Assembly: GCF_020782245.1 (NCBI RefSeq)
Contig: NZ_JAJGNP010000004.1
Span: forward strand, 248,001-312,000
Direction of reading: 5' to 3'
Length of the DNA: 64,000 nucleotides
Source of the DNA: Sphingobium soli
GTDB lineage: Bacteria; Pseudomonadota; Alphaproteobacteria; Sphingomonadales; Sphingomonadaceae
Position numbers and translations under genes: made by a program. The notes under the pieces are model-generated. The model did no database searches. It was not told the origin of the DNA and was given only the letters and a program-made list of their open reading frames with translations. Shown piece after piece: positions 51,172-60,179 of the stretch. Position 1 is the first letter of the stretch; each line of letters begins with the position of its first letter.

Positions 51172-51435
51172 ATGCCCGAATCGGCGGACACGACTGCAAC
51201 CCGCTTTCTGAAGACGCCCGATGCTGCGCTTCGGCTCGGGCTTAGCCCGCGCACGCTGGAGAAGCATCGCTGCTACGGCACCGGTCCTGCCTTTCATAAG
51301 CTGGGCGGCCGCGTGGTCTATTCGGTCGAAGCGCTCGACGCCTGGGTCGCACAGGGTCTTCGCAACTCGACCTCCGATCCGGGACCAGGCGCCTGCCTTC
51401 CGGCGAAACGCTCCGCCAGCCCGATTCGGCGCTGA
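51172..51435 (+). CDS. AlpA/excisionase-like HTH protein
   Basis: 87 residues with a MerR/AlpA-type winged helix: RFLKTPDAALRLGLSPRTLE, KHRCYGTGPAFHKLGGRVVY and SVEALDAWVAQ. It resembles the small HTH proteins that control excision or replication in ICEs; the order DUF2285, AlpA-like, repA is a common module. The stop lies 2 nt before the repA start region, so the two are co-transcribed. Confidence 0.88.
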   Translation: MPESADTTATRFLKTPDAALRLGLSPRTLEKHRCYGTGPAFHKLGGRVVYSVEALDAWVAQGLRNSTSDPGPGACLPAKRSASPIRR

Positions 51436-51439
51436 GCTG

Positions 51440-52318
51440 ATGGCACCCGCCAATATCCATCGCGCGGATGGCGAGCGCCTCCAGCTCGACCTGTTCCGGT
51501 CGGTCCCGGGCGACGTCGCGCCCCGCGATGCGCAGGATCTGATGGCCTGGCCTTTCTTCAGCCTCGCCAAGTCGCGGCGCACCGCGCCGATCGAGTTCCG
51601 CATGGGCGAGACCTGGATTTCGGTCGAGGCGGTGCCCGAACATGGCATGGCCACAATCTGGGATGCGGACATCCTGATCTGGGCCGCGAGTCAGCTCGTC
51701 GAGGCGCGCGATGCGCGGCGCCCGACCTCGCGGCTCATGGCGACGACGCCGCACGAAATCCTGACCTTCGTCGGACGCGGCACCGGCCGCGACAATTACG
51801 AACGCCTCAAGGCCGCGCTCGATCGGCTCCAATCGACCACGGTCGCAACCTCGATCCGCCAGCATCACCAGCGCCGGCGTCACCGCTTCTCATGGATCAA
51901 TGAATGGCAGGAACTGACCGACGATACCGGTCGCGCGCTCGGCATCCAACTCATCCTGCCTGATTGGTTCTATGCGGGCGTGCTCGACCGTGCGCTCGTC
52001 CTGACGATCGACCGCGCTTATTTCGACCTGACCGGCGGGCTGGAGCGCTGGCTGTACCGGATCGTGCGCAAGCATGGTGGCCGTCAACAAGGCGGCTGGA
52101 GCTTCGATGTCGCGCATCTCCATCTGAAATCAGGCGCGCTCTCGCCATTGAAGCGCTTTGCCTTCGAACTGCGCGACATCGTGCGCCGCCAGCCTTTGCC
52201 CGGATATCGCCTTGCGATCGGCTCGGATCATGGCCGCGAACGCCTGGCCTTCGCTCCTCTGCCGGTCGATCCGTTCGACGCCGCCATGCGCCGCGTCCGG
52301 ATCAAGGCGCGTGGATAA
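51440..52318 (+). CDS. repA: RepA-type replication initiator (RPA family)
   Basis: 292-residue replication initiator A: ADGERLQLDLFRSVPGDVAP, MAWPFFSLAKSRRTAPIEFR, TTPHEILTFVGRGTGRDNYE, RLKAALDRLQSTTVATSIRQ and LTGGLERWLYRIVRKHGGRQ. It carries winged-helix regions and should open an iteron origin; three iteron-like repeats lie just after the stop. ATG 51440 chosen; the frame is open upstream inside the HTH gene. An initiator in an ICE allows plasmid-like copying of the excised circle, as inferred for other elements. Confidence 0.9.
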   Translation: MAPANIHRADGERLQLDLFRSVPGDVAPRDAQDLMAWPFFSLAKSRRTAPIEFRMGETWISVEAVPEHGMATIWDADILIWAASQLVEARDARRPTSRLMATTPHEILTFVGRGTGRDNYERLKAALDRLQSTTVATSIRQHHQRRRHRFSWINEWQELTDDTGRALGIQLILPDWFYAGVLDRALVLTIDRAYFDLTGGLERWLYRIVRKHGGRQQGGWSFDVAHLHLKSGALSPLKRFAFELRDIVRRQPLPGYRLAIGSDHGRERLAFAPLPVDPFDAAMRRVRIKARG

Positions 52319-52331
52319 GCGACGATGACGC

Positions 52332-52395
52332 TCGTCCTATCAGGAACCGCCAGAGTCGTCCGATCAGGAACCGCGGAGTCGTCCTATCGGGAACC
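52332..52395 (+). repeat. Three iterons: probable replication origin
   Basis: Seventeen-base repeats tcgtcc(t/g)atc(a/g)ggaacc at 52332-52348, 52356-52372 and 52379-52395, period 23-24 bp, directly after repA. AT-richer sequence (52400-52480) follows. Placement next to the initiator gene and helical spacing support an oriV or an autoregulation site. Confidence 0.75.
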
Positions 52396-52460
52396 CAAAC
52401 TCCTCGTAACCTCCAGAAATAAAACAGCGATTCCGGCTCCCTCTAACCATGCTAATAGAG

Positions 52461-52479
52461 AAGAATCCTTCGGATTCTT
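52461..52479 (+). terminator. Hairpin terminator downstream of repA
   Basis: aagaatcc-ttc-ggattctt, perfect 8-bp stem in an AT-rich setting after the iterons, followed by gctaac; no long T run. Confidence 0.6.
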
Positions 52480-52545
52480 GCTAACGCACCGCGCGCCTGT
52501 GGATATCGCGGTCGCGTTTCGGACAGCGGGCCGCCGGAGGGTGCC

Positions 52546-53316
52546 ATGACGGTGCTGATCGGCGACTGCCGCGCCATCATGCCCGATCATGCGCCGTTCG
52601 ACATGATCCTCGCCGATCCGCCCTATGGCGACACGGCGCTCGGCTGGGATCGCCGCGTCGAAGGCTGGCTCGCGCTTGCGCAACAAAGCCTGCGCCAATC
52701 CGGCTCGCTCTGGTTGTTCGGGTCGCTGCGCAGCTTCCTGACGATCGCGGCCGAGCTGCGCGCCGCGGGCTTTCGCTATGCGCAGGAAGTTGTGTGGGAA
52801 AAGCAGAACGGCAGCGCCTTCCACGCCAATCGTTTCAAGCGTGTCCACGAGCTGATAGTTCAATTCTATCATTCGGATGCGCGCTGGGACGGCATTTACA
52901 ACGACGTCCAGACCACGCCCGACGCGGCCGCGCGGACGGTGCGGCGCAAAATGCGGCCGCCCCATACGGGTCAGATTGAGCGCGGATATTATGTCAGCGA
53001 AGATGGCGGCCCGCGCCTGATGCGCTCGGTCATCTTCGCGCGCAATTGTCATGGTCGCGCGATCCATCCGACCGAGAAGCCGCTCGGCCTGATCGAAATC
53101 CTGATCCGAACGAGCTGTCCGCCCGGCGGCCTGATCGGCGACTGGTTCGCCGGTTCAGGCGTCGCCGGTGAAGCCGCCCGCGCGACGGGTCGCCGCTATA
53201 TCGGCTGCGAGATCGACGCCCAGATGGCCGCTCGCGCCAACGCGCGGATCGCTGCTGCGCTGCCGCTGGGTAGCCCGCTGCCCAAATCCATCCCCCCTTC
53301 CGGAGATACACCATGA
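52546..53316 (+). CDS. DNA methyltransferase (N6-adenine / N4-cytosine)
   Basis: 256-residue beta-class amino-methyltransferase: ILADPPYGDTALGWDRRVEG (DPPY catalytic motif IV) comes first, and HPTEKPLGLIEILI plus GDWFAGSGVAGEAARATGRR (SAM loop, motif I) near the C-terminus. There is no cognate restriction enzyme, so it is probably an orphan that marks element DNA to avoid host restriction or regulates copying. ATG 52546; its stop overlaps the DUF2840 start (ATGA). It opens the unit that runs into traF. Confidence 0.92.
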   Translation: MTVLIGDCRAIMPDHAPFDMILADPPYGDTALGWDRRVEGWLALAQQSLRQSGSLWLFGSLRSFLTIAAELRAAGFRYAQEVVWEKQNGSAFHANRFKRVHELIVQFYHSDARWDGIYNDVQTTPDAAARTVRRKMRPPHTGQIERGYYVSEDGGPRLMRSVIFARNCHGRAIHPTEKPLGLIEILIRTSCPPGGLIGDWFAGSGVAGEAARATGRRYIGCEIDAQMAARANARIAAALPLGSPLPKSIPPSGDTP

Positions 53317-53831
53317 ACCACCCGCCCACCGGCGCGGCGGCGATGCCCCGCCACACGCCGTCGCCGCGCGACGCGATGACCGACGTCGAACTGATCTGGA
53401 TCGAGAAGCGTCTCGAACACTGGATTCGCTTCGGGCGCGTCGCGGCCGAGCGGATCATGACCCGCAAGACGCGCGTGGTTTCGTTCAGGCCCGACGCTGT
53501 GTTCGCGTTCGTCCGCTGGGTGGCGAACGACTATGGCACGGTCCATTCGCGGATCGATATCCTGCGCGCCGTGCGATCGGGCGAGGCCTATACGACCGTG
53601 CCGTTCGTGCGGCCTGGCGGCGAACTCTATCTGTCAATCCAGGGCTGGGCGAAGGTCCGCGCCGTGCTGGCTGCGATCGATGCGGTGGAGGCCGTCGGCG
53701 TCGATCCGTGTGATGCCGCCCCCGACCATTGGCGCCACGTCCACAACCGGCTGAGCATCGGCGAGCGCCCCCGCCCCTATACCGCAGAACGCCATGCGGC
53801 GTGGCTCAAGCGCAAGGCGATCGAGTCATGA
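53313..53831 (+). CDS. DUF2840 protein
   Basis: 172-residue DUF2840 protein: LIWIEKRLEHWIRFGRVAAE, FAFVRWVANDYGTVHSRIDI and PGGELYLSIQGWAKVRAVLA. Always found beside traF in Trb-type ICEs of Alphaproteobacteria; function unknown, presumably transfer related. ATG 53313 overlaps the methyltransferase stop, and its stop overlaps traF (ATGA). Confidence 0.9.
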   Translation: MNHPPTGAAAMPRHTPSPRDAMTDVELIWIEKRLEHWIRFGRVAAERIMTRKTRVVSFRPDAVFAFVRWVANDYGTVHSRIDILRAVRSGEAYTTVPFVRPGGELYLSIQGWAKVRAVLAAIDAVEAVGVDPCDAAPDHWRHVHNRLSIGERPRPYTAERHAAWLKRKAIES

Positions 53832-54427
53832 TCCGCATCGGCTATGCGCTCCTGACGCCAATCGTTGCCGGCGTCTTCGGTGGCCTGTTCATCGTCATCG
53901 CCGTGCTCGCGCCGCATCCTCGGCTCATCTGGAACGCCAGCGCCAGCGAGCCGATCGGCCTCTACCGCGTCGTTGCGGTCGAACAGCCAGCCGTCGGCGA
54001 CCTTGTCGCAATCCGACCGCCAGCGCATCTCGCCCGCTTCCTTGCCGAGCGCCATTATCTCCCGGTCGACGTGCCGCTCCTGAAGCAGATCGCCGCTGGT
54101 CCCGGCGCGCGCATCTGCCGTCGCGGAAGCATCGTGACGGTCGACGGCCTGCAAAAGGTCGTGGCGCGGTCGCGCGATCGTCTCGGCCGCGCCCTGCCGA
54201 CATGGCAGGGCTGCCGGATCGTCGGGAAACGCGAACTGTTCCTGCTCGCCAGCGCGCCGGACAGCATGGACGGCCGCTATTTCGGACCGATCCCAGCCAG
54301 CGGATTGCTCGGCCGCGCCTCCCCGATCCTCACGCGCGATGCGCCCGGCCAGCCGCTCCGCTGGCGCGGTCTGCGCGCCGCGCCTGCTTCCCCCGCTCAC
54401 TGCAAAGGAGACTCGTCATGCAAATAG
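53828..54427 (+). CDS. traF: TraF-type S26 signal peptidase
   Basis: 199 residues: one N-terminal membrane segment (about 8-32), NASASEPIGLYRVV with the catalytic serine (SxPxGLY), and LLKQIAAGPGARICRR with the catalytic lysine. TraF peptidases mature (cyclise) the TrbC pilin of P-type transfer systems in the inner membrane; a trbC gene is at 63185. ATG 53828 overlaps the DUF2840 stop. Its C-terminus overlaps the DUF736-3 start by 10 nt. Confidence 0.92.
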   Translation: MIRIGYALLTPIVAGVFGGLFIVIAVLAPHPRLIWNASASEPIGLYRVVAVEQPAVGDLVAIRPPAHLARFLAERHYLPVDVPLLKQIAAGPGARICRRGSIVTVDGLQKVVARSRDRLGRALPTWQGCRIVGKRELFLLASAPDSMDGRYFGPIPASGLLGRASPILTRDAPGQPLRWRGLRAAPASPAHCKGDSSCK

Positions 54428-54750
54428 GTCGCTTTCGTGAGGTCGGTTCCGGCTATGCCGGCCGTCTTCAAACTCTCGCGCTCGATGTTCCGCTGCGACT
54501 GGTGCCGGCGCAGCCCGGCAAGGAGAAAGCGCCGGACTGGCGCGTCCATCTCGACGACAATGGGGATGGGCCGGAGATCGGTTCGGGCTGGACTCATGAA
54601 CGCGACGGCGGCGGCAGCTTCATCGCGCTGCAGATCGATTGCCCGACGCTCGCTCGCCCTTTGCGCGCCAATCTCGTGCCGGCGCGCGGCGAAGCGGATG
54701 CCCATGTCCTGCTCTGGTCGCGACCGGCGCGCAGCAAGCGGGGGGAATGA
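54418..54750 (+). CDS. DUF736 protein, copy 3
   Basis: 110 residues: MQIGRFREVGSGYAGRLQTL, LRLVPAQPGKEKAPDWRVHL, PEIGSGWTHERDGGGSFIAL and LLWSRPARSKRGE. Third DUF736 paralogue of the element and the only one inside the transfer region. AAAGGAG is upstream of ATG 54418. It overlaps traF by 10 nt. Confidence 0.9.
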   Translation: MQIGRFREVGSGYAGRLQTLALDVPLRLVPAQPGKEKAPDWRVHLDDNGDGPEIGSGWTHERDGGGSFIALQIDCPTLARPLRANLVPARGEADAHVLLWSRPARSKRGE

Positions 54751-54753
54751 GCT

Positions 54754-55491
54754 ATGTCTCGTCATCTCCGTCGCCGCGCAATCCGCTTTGCATTTTCCCT
54801 GCTGATCGCAGGCTACGCGACTGCCGCCTTTCCGGTCGCGAGCAGCGCCCAGAATGTCGCGCCGCGTGCCTCTGCCCTCCATCCCTACGCCGCTCATGTC
54901 GGCGAGGCGTCCGCCCGGTTCGGCCTCCCAGAGGATCTGATCTGGGCGGTGATGCGGGCCGAAAGCGCCGGCAATCCGCGCGCTTTATCGCCCGCCGGAG
55001 CGATGGGGCTGATGCAGATCATGCCGGCGACATGGCGCGGACTGACTGCCCGACATGGGCTTGGCACTGATGCATTCGAGGTCCGCGCGAACATCCTGGC
55101 CGGTGCCGCCTATCTGCGCGCGATGTTCGATCGCTATGGCGATCTGACCTCGATGCTCGCCGCCTATAATGCGGGACCACGGCGCGTCGACGACTGGCGG
55201 GCGGGCGGGCGATCGCTACCCCCCGAGACCGTCGCCTATGTCGCACGCATCGCACCGGCAATGGGCGTATCGAGCGTCACTTCGTCCGCTCGACCTGCTG
55301 CCGTCCTACCGGATTGGCGCAGCGCGATGCTGTTCACGGCGCGCAGTGATGGGGCTTCCGAGCGCACTGCCGCTGCACAGGACGCGCCGCCGACGCGCAT
55401 CGCGATGACGGCACCGGCGCCTCGCTCCGCCGCTTCGCCTGCTGGCTCGAACGCGCTGTTCGTCCCGCTTTCCGGTCAGGTCGCGCGATGA
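54754..55491 (+). CDS. Conjugation-associated lytic transglycosylase (VirB1/TrbN-like)
   Basis: 245 residues: signal peptide (about 1-33), then SLT domain with VMRAESAGNPRALSPAGAMG (catalytic Glu) and LMQIMPATWRGL, and MLAAYNAGPRRVDDWRAGG. The C-terminal 80 residues are an Ala/Pro/Ser-rich linker. Such enzymes open the peptidoglycan so that the type IV secretion machine can assemble. It starts 3 nt after DUF736-3. Confidence 0.92.
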   Translation: MSRHLRRRAIRFAFSLLIAGYATAAFPVASSAQNVAPRASALHPYAAHVGEASARFGLPEDLIWAVMRAESAGNPRALSPAGAMGLMQIMPATWRGLTARHGLGTDAFEVRANILAGAAYLRAMFDRYGDLTSMLAAYNAGPRRVDDWRAGGRSLPPETVAYVARIAPAMGVSSVTSSARPAAVLPDWRSAMLFTARSDGASERTAAAQDAPPTRIAMTAPAPRSAASPAGSNALFVPLSGQVAR

Positions 55492-55735
55492 GCGGTGCTG
55501 GCGTCATTTGGCGTGTTGTGGCGGGCGGGACGCTAGCTCGGCGTAGGGGACGAGCTGGCTGGGAGGATGAAGGCAGATCATCGCAAGATAAAGGGCGTGT
55601 CGGACATCGACACTTATGTGGTTGTGCAGGCTTGGTTTCTTCGTCCGACCGCCGCGCACGCTGTCCGACAGCGGACGGTCATAGTCGCGATTTTGCGTGT
55701 CGCGCGTGTCGGACACGCTCCCGATCGGCCTCATG
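55492..55735 (+). promoter_or_regulatory. Palindrome-rich region before the relaxase: oriT candidate
   Basis: 244 bp with three TGTC(G/C)GACA palindromes at 55598-55606, 55662-55670 and 55707-55715, the second extended to cgctgtccgacagcg. oriT sites usually lie next to the relaxase gene and contain inverted repeats near nic. The repeats could equally be operators for relaxase expression. An 82-codon frame across the region has non-coding composition and is not called. Confidence 0.5.
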
Positions 55736-57499
55736 ATGAGCCGGGACGACGATAATTTCCGGGTGCGGCCGGGAAGGAGCAGCGACCGGGGAGCCGGCTC
55801 GGGGCGCAAGGCCAAGAGCTTCGCGGCTCAGGTCAAACGAGCGGCGGGACGATCCGGCTATACCCGCTCGCTGGCCCGCAGCAGCGGCCGCAAATCCGGA
55901 CGCCGCGGACAGGGCGCGCGCGGCCGCGGTCGCAATGCCATGCTCAGGATCCACCGCCCGGCGAACGCCAGGCGCGTGGTGGTGATGGCGCGCGTGGTAC
56001 GACATCAGGGCGCCCGGTTCCGCGCCGCGCCGCTTGGCCGGCACCTTTCCTATCTGAAGCGCGACGGCGTGACCAAGGACGGACGCGACGCCAGCCTGTT
56101 CGACGCCCGATCGGACCGCGCCGACGGTGATGCCTTTGCCGAGCGCTGCGCCGACGATCGCCATCATTTCCGCTTCATCGTCTCGCCTGAGGACGCGAGC
56201 CAGATGGACGACCTCCACGCCTACACGCGCGAGCTGATGCAGGACATGGCCCGCGATCTCGGCACCGAGCTTGACTGGGTGGCGGTCGATCATTGGAACA
56301 CCGACAATCCCCATATCCATGTGCTGGTGCGCGGGCGGGCCGACGATGGGAGCGATCTCGTCATCGACCGCGACTATACCCGCGAAGGGGTGCGGGCCCG
56401 CGCCGAGGAGCGCGTCACGCTGGAACTCGGCCCGCGCAGCGAGCGCGACATCCGCGCTGCGCTCGTACGCGAGGTCGAAGCCGACCGCTGGACCAGCCTC
56501 GACCAGCGCCTCCGCGACAGAACCGATGAGGTCGCTGGCACGGTCGACCTGCGGCCGGGCGGTGCGGATGACGACGACACCCGCCGCCTCTTGTGCGGTC
56601 GCGCCGACAAGCTGGAACGGTTGGGGCTCGCGGAAGAAACGGCGCCGGGGATCTGGCGTATCCGCGCCGGCACGGAACAGACGCTTCGCGATCTCGCCAT
56701 CCGCACCGACATCATCAAGACGATGCACCGTGCGATGAGCGATAGCGGACGCGCACCTGACCTCGACGCCTTCGCGCTTCACGACGCGGCACCAAACGGG
56801 CCGATTGTTGGCCGGCTTGTCGATCGCGGCCTCCACGACGAACTGGCGGGCTCCGCCTATGCCGTGATCGACGGCGCGGACGGGCGCACGCATCATATCC
56901 GCTTCGACGATCTCGACATGACCGGCGACGCCCGGCCAGGCGCGATCGTCGACGTGCGACGCTGGCAGGACGGCAAGGGTAAGGACCGGCTCTCGCTCGC
57001 GACCCGCTCGGATCTTCCGCTGCGCGAGCAGATCACCGCACCCGGCGCCACCTGGCTCGATCGCCAGCTCGTCGCGCGTGAGCCTGTCGCGACCGGCAAC
57101 GGGTTCGGCATCGAGATCCGCGATGCGATGGACGCGCGGTCGCGCGAACTCGAATCCGCCGGCCTCGCGCGGCGCCAAGGCAAGGGCTTCCGCTTCGAGC
57201 GTGACCTGATCGAGACGCTGCGCGCGCGGGAAATGGCTCACGAAACCGATGCGATTGCCGCGCGTACCGGCCTTGCCCACCGGCCATCGGCCGAAGGCGA
57301 CTATGTGAGCGGCGTCTATCGCGAGCGGGTGACGTTGGCGTCGGGGCGGTTCGCGATGATCGACGATGGGCTCGGCTTCCAGCTCGTGCCCTGGCGCCCC
57401 GCGCTCGACCAGCATCTCGGCCAGCATATCAACGGCACGATGGGGCGTGGCGGCAGCGTTGATTGGGCGCTCGGTCGTGGCCGGGGTCTCGGGCTGTGA
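55736..57499 (+). CDS. Relaxase (VirD2-like with DUF3363)
   Basis: 587 residues. An N-terminal basic region (RKAKSFAAQVKRAAGRSGYT, SGRKSGRRGQGARGRGRN) precedes the relaxase core: HHFRFIVSPEDASQMDDLHA, LDWVAVDHWNTDNPHIHVLV (HIH metal site, about 193-195) and RGRADDGSDLVIDRDY. DUF3363 covers the C-terminal half. It nicks oriT and pilots the strand through the T4SS. ATG 55736 fits family starts (MSxDDDxFRxRPG); ATG 55733 is adjacent. No good ribosome binding site is seen. Confidence 0.92.
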   Translation: MSRDDDNFRVRPGRSSDRGAGSGRKAKSFAAQVKRAAGRSGYTRSLARSSGRKSGRRGQGARGRGRNAMLRIHRPANARRVVVMARVVRHQGARFRAAPLGRHLSYLKRDGVTKDGRDASLFDARSDRADGDAFAERCADDRHHFRFIVSPEDASQMDDLHAYTRELMQDMARDLGTELDWVAVDHWNTDNPHIHVLVRGRADDGSDLVIDRDYTREGVRARAEERVTLELGPRSERDIRAALVREVEADRWTSLDQRLRDRTDEVAGTVDLRPGGADDDDTRRLLCGRADKLERLGLAEETAPGIWRIRAGTEQTLRDLAIRTDIIKTMHRAMSDSGRAPDLDAFALHDAAPNGPIVGRLVDRGLHDELAGSAYAVIDGADGRTHHIRFDDLDMTGDARPGAIVDVRRWQDGKGKDRLSLATRSDLPLREQITAPGATWLDRQLVAREPVATGNGFGIEIRDAMDARSRELESAGLARRQGKGFRFERDLIETLRAREMAHETDAIAARTGLAHRPSAEGDYVSGVYRERVTLASGRFAMIDDGLGFQLVPWRPALDQHLGQHINGTMGRGGSVDWALGRGRGLGL

Positions 57500-57584
57500 G
57501 CCCGCGTCCGCTTCATCCCGCCAACGGATGCTCCGCATCGCGCACGCGGGAAGCTCTCTCATTCGCTTCCAGAAAGGTCGACCC

Positions 57585-59621
57585 ATGAACGCTACCCGGA
57601 TTCTTTGGGCGCAGGTCATCGCCGTCTTCATGATCGTGCTGGCCGCGATCTGGACAGCGACTCAATGGACCGCCCAGGCTCTCGCCTATCAGCCCGAACT
57701 CGGAAACCCCTGGTTCCAGGTCGCCGGCTATCCCGTCTATTATCCGCCGGCCTTCTTCTGGTGGTGGTTCAGCTTCGATGCCTATGCGCCCGCTGTTTTT
57801 GTGACAGGCGGCTATATCGCGGCATCGGGTGGGATCCTCTCGGTGATCGTTGCGATCGCCATGTCGGTCTGGCGCGCGCGCGAGGCGAAACGGGCGGAGA
57901 CCTTCGGTTCGGCACGCTGGGCTAGCGAAAAGGAGATCACGCGCGCGCGCCTGTTCAGCGAGGACGGCGTGGTGCTCGGCTGCCATGGTCCGCGCTATCT
58001 TCGCCATGACGGCCCGGAGCATGTCCTCTGCTTTGCCCCGACCCGGAGCGGCAAGGGTGTGGGCCTGGTCCTCCCGACCTTGCTCACCTGGCCCGGCTCG
58101 GCGATCGTCCACGACATCAAGGGCGAGAACTGGCAACTCACCGCGGGCTTTCGCGCGCGGCACGGTCGCGTGCTGCTCTTCGATCCGACCAATGCCTTGT
58201 CCGCCGCCTACAATCCGTTGCTCGAGGTGCGCAAAGGCGAATGGGAGGTGCGCGACGTCCAGAACGTCGCCGACGTGCTGGTCGACCCCGAAGGGAGCCT
58301 AGAAAAGCGCAACCATTGGGAAAAAACCAGCCATGCGCTGCTGGTCGGCGCGATCCTTCACGTCCTTTATGCCGAGGAGAACAAGACGTTGGCCGGCGTC
58401 GCGGCCTTCCTCTCCGATCCCAAACGGCCGATCGAAACGACGCTCCGCGCGATGATGACCACGCCGCATCTGGGCGAAGCCGGCGTCCATCCCGTCGTCG
58501 CGTCGGCCGCGCGCGAGCTGCTCAACAAATCGGACAATGAGCGATCGGGCGTGCTGTCGACCGCCATGTCGTTCCTCGGCCTCTACCGCGATCCCGTAAT
58601 CGCTCAGGTGACGCGCGCCTGCGACTGGCGCATCCGGGATCTGGTCGACAGCGCAGGGCCGGTCTCACTCTATCTGGTCGTGCCGCCTTCCGACATCAGC
58701 CGGACCAAGCCGCTCATCCGGCTGATCCTCAACCAGATCGGGCGGCGGCTGACCGAGGAGTTGACGGCGAAGGGCAAGCAACATCGGCTGCTCATCATGC
58801 TTGACGAGTTCCCGGCCCTCGGCCGGCTCGACTTCTTCGAAAGCGCGCTCGCCTTTATGGCAGGATACGGCATCAAGAGCTTCTTAATCGCCCAGAGCCT
58901 CAACCAGATCGAGAAGGCGTATGGGCCGAACAACGCGATCCTCGACAACTGCCATGTGCGCGTGACCTTTGCTACCAACGACGACCGCACCGCCAAGCGT
59001 ATTTCGGACGGGCTGGGCACCACCACCGAGATGCGCTCGATGAAGAACTATGCCGGCCATCGCCTCAGCCCCTGGCTCGGCCATCTGATGGTCTCCCGGC
59101 AGGAGTCCGCGCGTCAATTGCTGACCGTTGGCGAAATCATGCAGCTTCCCGAGCATGAAGAGATCGTGATGGTCGCGGGCATCCCGCCGATCCGGGCGGC
59201 CAAGGCACGCTACTATGCCGACCCGCGCTTCATGGCCCGCATCCTCCCGCCGCCGGCATCAAAACCACTTGAGGCTGCCCGGCGCCCGAAAGATGACTGG
59301 ACGGCGCTCGCTCCGATAGCCGCGCCATCGCCGCCCGAATCCACGCCCGCCCCAAAAACCGAAGGCCCATCGGCCGAGGACGGATCAGAACCCGCGGGCG
59401 GTTCCGAAAGCGACACCGCCAACGCAGGCATCCGCCGCGAACCCGACCTCGGTGAGCATGAGGAGATCGCCCCGCCGGCAAAGGCGCCGGAGAAGGAGTT
59501 CGATTTCGACAATGACGATCCGGGCGACGACGCTGCCCGCGATCGGCGGCAGATCGACCGGAGCATGGCGCGCAATGCCCGTAATGCGTCGCTCGATCCC
59601 GATGACGGAATCGACCTGTGA
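57585..59621 (+). CDS. traG: TraG/VirD4 coupling protein
   Basis: 678-residue type IV coupling ATPase that links the relaxosome to the transfer channel. Two N-terminal membrane segments (about 6-28 and 65-95), then FGSARWASEKEI, Walker A APTRSGKGVGLVLP (Lys157), Walker B LLIMLDEFPALG (Asp407) and SLNQIEKAYGPNNAI. The C-terminal 110 residues are acidic and proline rich. ATG 57585 with AAAGG upstream; the open frame runs further upstream inside the relaxase. Confidence 0.95.
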   Translation: MNATRILWAQVIAVFMIVLAAIWTATQWTAQALAYQPELGNPWFQVAGYPVYYPPAFFWWWFSFDAYAPAVFVTGGYIAASGGILSVIVAIAMSVWRAREAKRAETFGSARWASEKEITRARLFSEDGVVLGCHGPRYLRHDGPEHVLCFAPTRSGKGVGLVLPTLLTWPGSAIVHDIKGENWQLTAGFRARHGRVLLFDPTNALSAAYNPLLEVRKGEWEVRDVQNVADVLVDPEGSLEKRNHWEKTSHALLVGAILHVLYAEENKTLAGVAAFLSDPKRPIETTLRAMMTTPHLGEAGVHPVVASAARELLNKSDNERSGVLSTAMSFLGLYRDPVIAQVTRACDWRIRDLVDSAGPVSLYLVVPPSDISRTKPLIRLILNQIGRRLTEELTAKGKQHRLLIMLDEFPALGRLDFFESALAFMAGYGIKSFLIAQSLNQIEKAYGPNNAILDNCHVRVTFATNDDRTAKRISDGLGTTTEMRSMKNYAGHRLSPWLGHLMVSRQESARQLLTVGEIMQLPEHEEIVMVAGIPPIRAAKARYYADPRFMARILPPPASKPLEAARRPKDDWTALAPIAAPSPPESTPAPKTEGPSAEDGSEPAGGSESDTANAGIRREPDLGEHEEIAPPAKAPEKEFDFDNDDPGDDAARDRRQIDRSMARNARNASLDPDDGIDL

Positions 59622-60037
59622 GCGCGTCGCGGGAAAAGCACAGCTTCCGTCTGCCCGCCGAGTTGATGCGGCAGCTCGATGCAACCGCGCGCGCGCGGCA
59701 GGTATCGCGCGCGGCGATCGTCGAGGTGGCGCTCGCCTCCTATCTGTCACCTGACGGCGCCGAGCGGCTCGAAGCAGCCGTGACGCGGAGGCTCGACCGG
59801 CTAACCCGCCAGCTCGATCGCCTTGCCTGGCATCTCGACCTCTCCAACGAAACCCTCGCTCTGTTCATCCGCTTCTGGCTGAACAGCACGGTCCCGCTGC
59901 CAGACACCGCCCAGCGCGCGGCGCAGGCAATGGGCAAGGAACGGTGGGAGCGCTTTGTGGAATCGCTCACGCGCCGGATGGAATCCGGTCCGCGTCTGGG
60001 GAGCGAAATTTCGCGCGACGTTTCGGCCAGCGAGTGA
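59618..60037 (+). CDS. Ribbon-helix-helix (CopG-like) protein
   Basis: 139 residues: HSFRLPAELMRQLDATARAR and QVSRAAIVEVALASYLSPDG form the ribbon-helix-helix; the rest is helical (RLDRLTRQLDRLAWHLDLSN). It always follows traG in these clusters and may regulate the transfer operon or form part of the relaxosome. GTG 59618 overlaps the traG stop (GTGA). Confidence 0.88.
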   Translation: MSASREKHSFRLPAELMRQLDATARARQVSRAAIVEVALASYLSPDGAERLEAAVTRRLDRLTRQLDRLAWHLDLSNETLALFIRFWLNSTVPLPDTAQRAAQAMGKERWERFVESLTRRMESGPRLGSEISRDVSASE

Positions 60038-60102
60038 TCGGAGAAGTCAACGCCGCCCGGCGGATCGATGCGCGCGGCCCTCCCCCTTTTGTGTGAGGGC
60101 GA

Positions 60103-60117
60103 AGCCCTGAAAGGGCT
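60103..60117 (+). terminator. Short hairpin between the CopG-like gene and the lipoprotein gene
   Basis: agccct-gaa-agggct, perfect 6-bp stem with no T run, in the 142-bp gap. Weak; may be a leader or processing site. Confidence 0.3.
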
Positions 60118-60179
60118 GATAGGGATTGGTCGCTTGCCGTTTCCGGCTCGCATGTTTCCACTGGCGGGAGGAGTTTCTT

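Noticed and set aside
55488..55736. 82-codon frame between the transglycosylase and relaxase genes
   Set aside because: It overlaps both neighbours as ATGA, but the Arg/Ser/Cys-rich text looks non-coding and the region holds oriT-like palindromes.
55679..57631. 650-codon open frame on the minus strand across the relaxase gene
   Set aside because: Antisense shadow of a GC-rich gene; no motifs, and the plus-strand frame has clear relaxase motifs.
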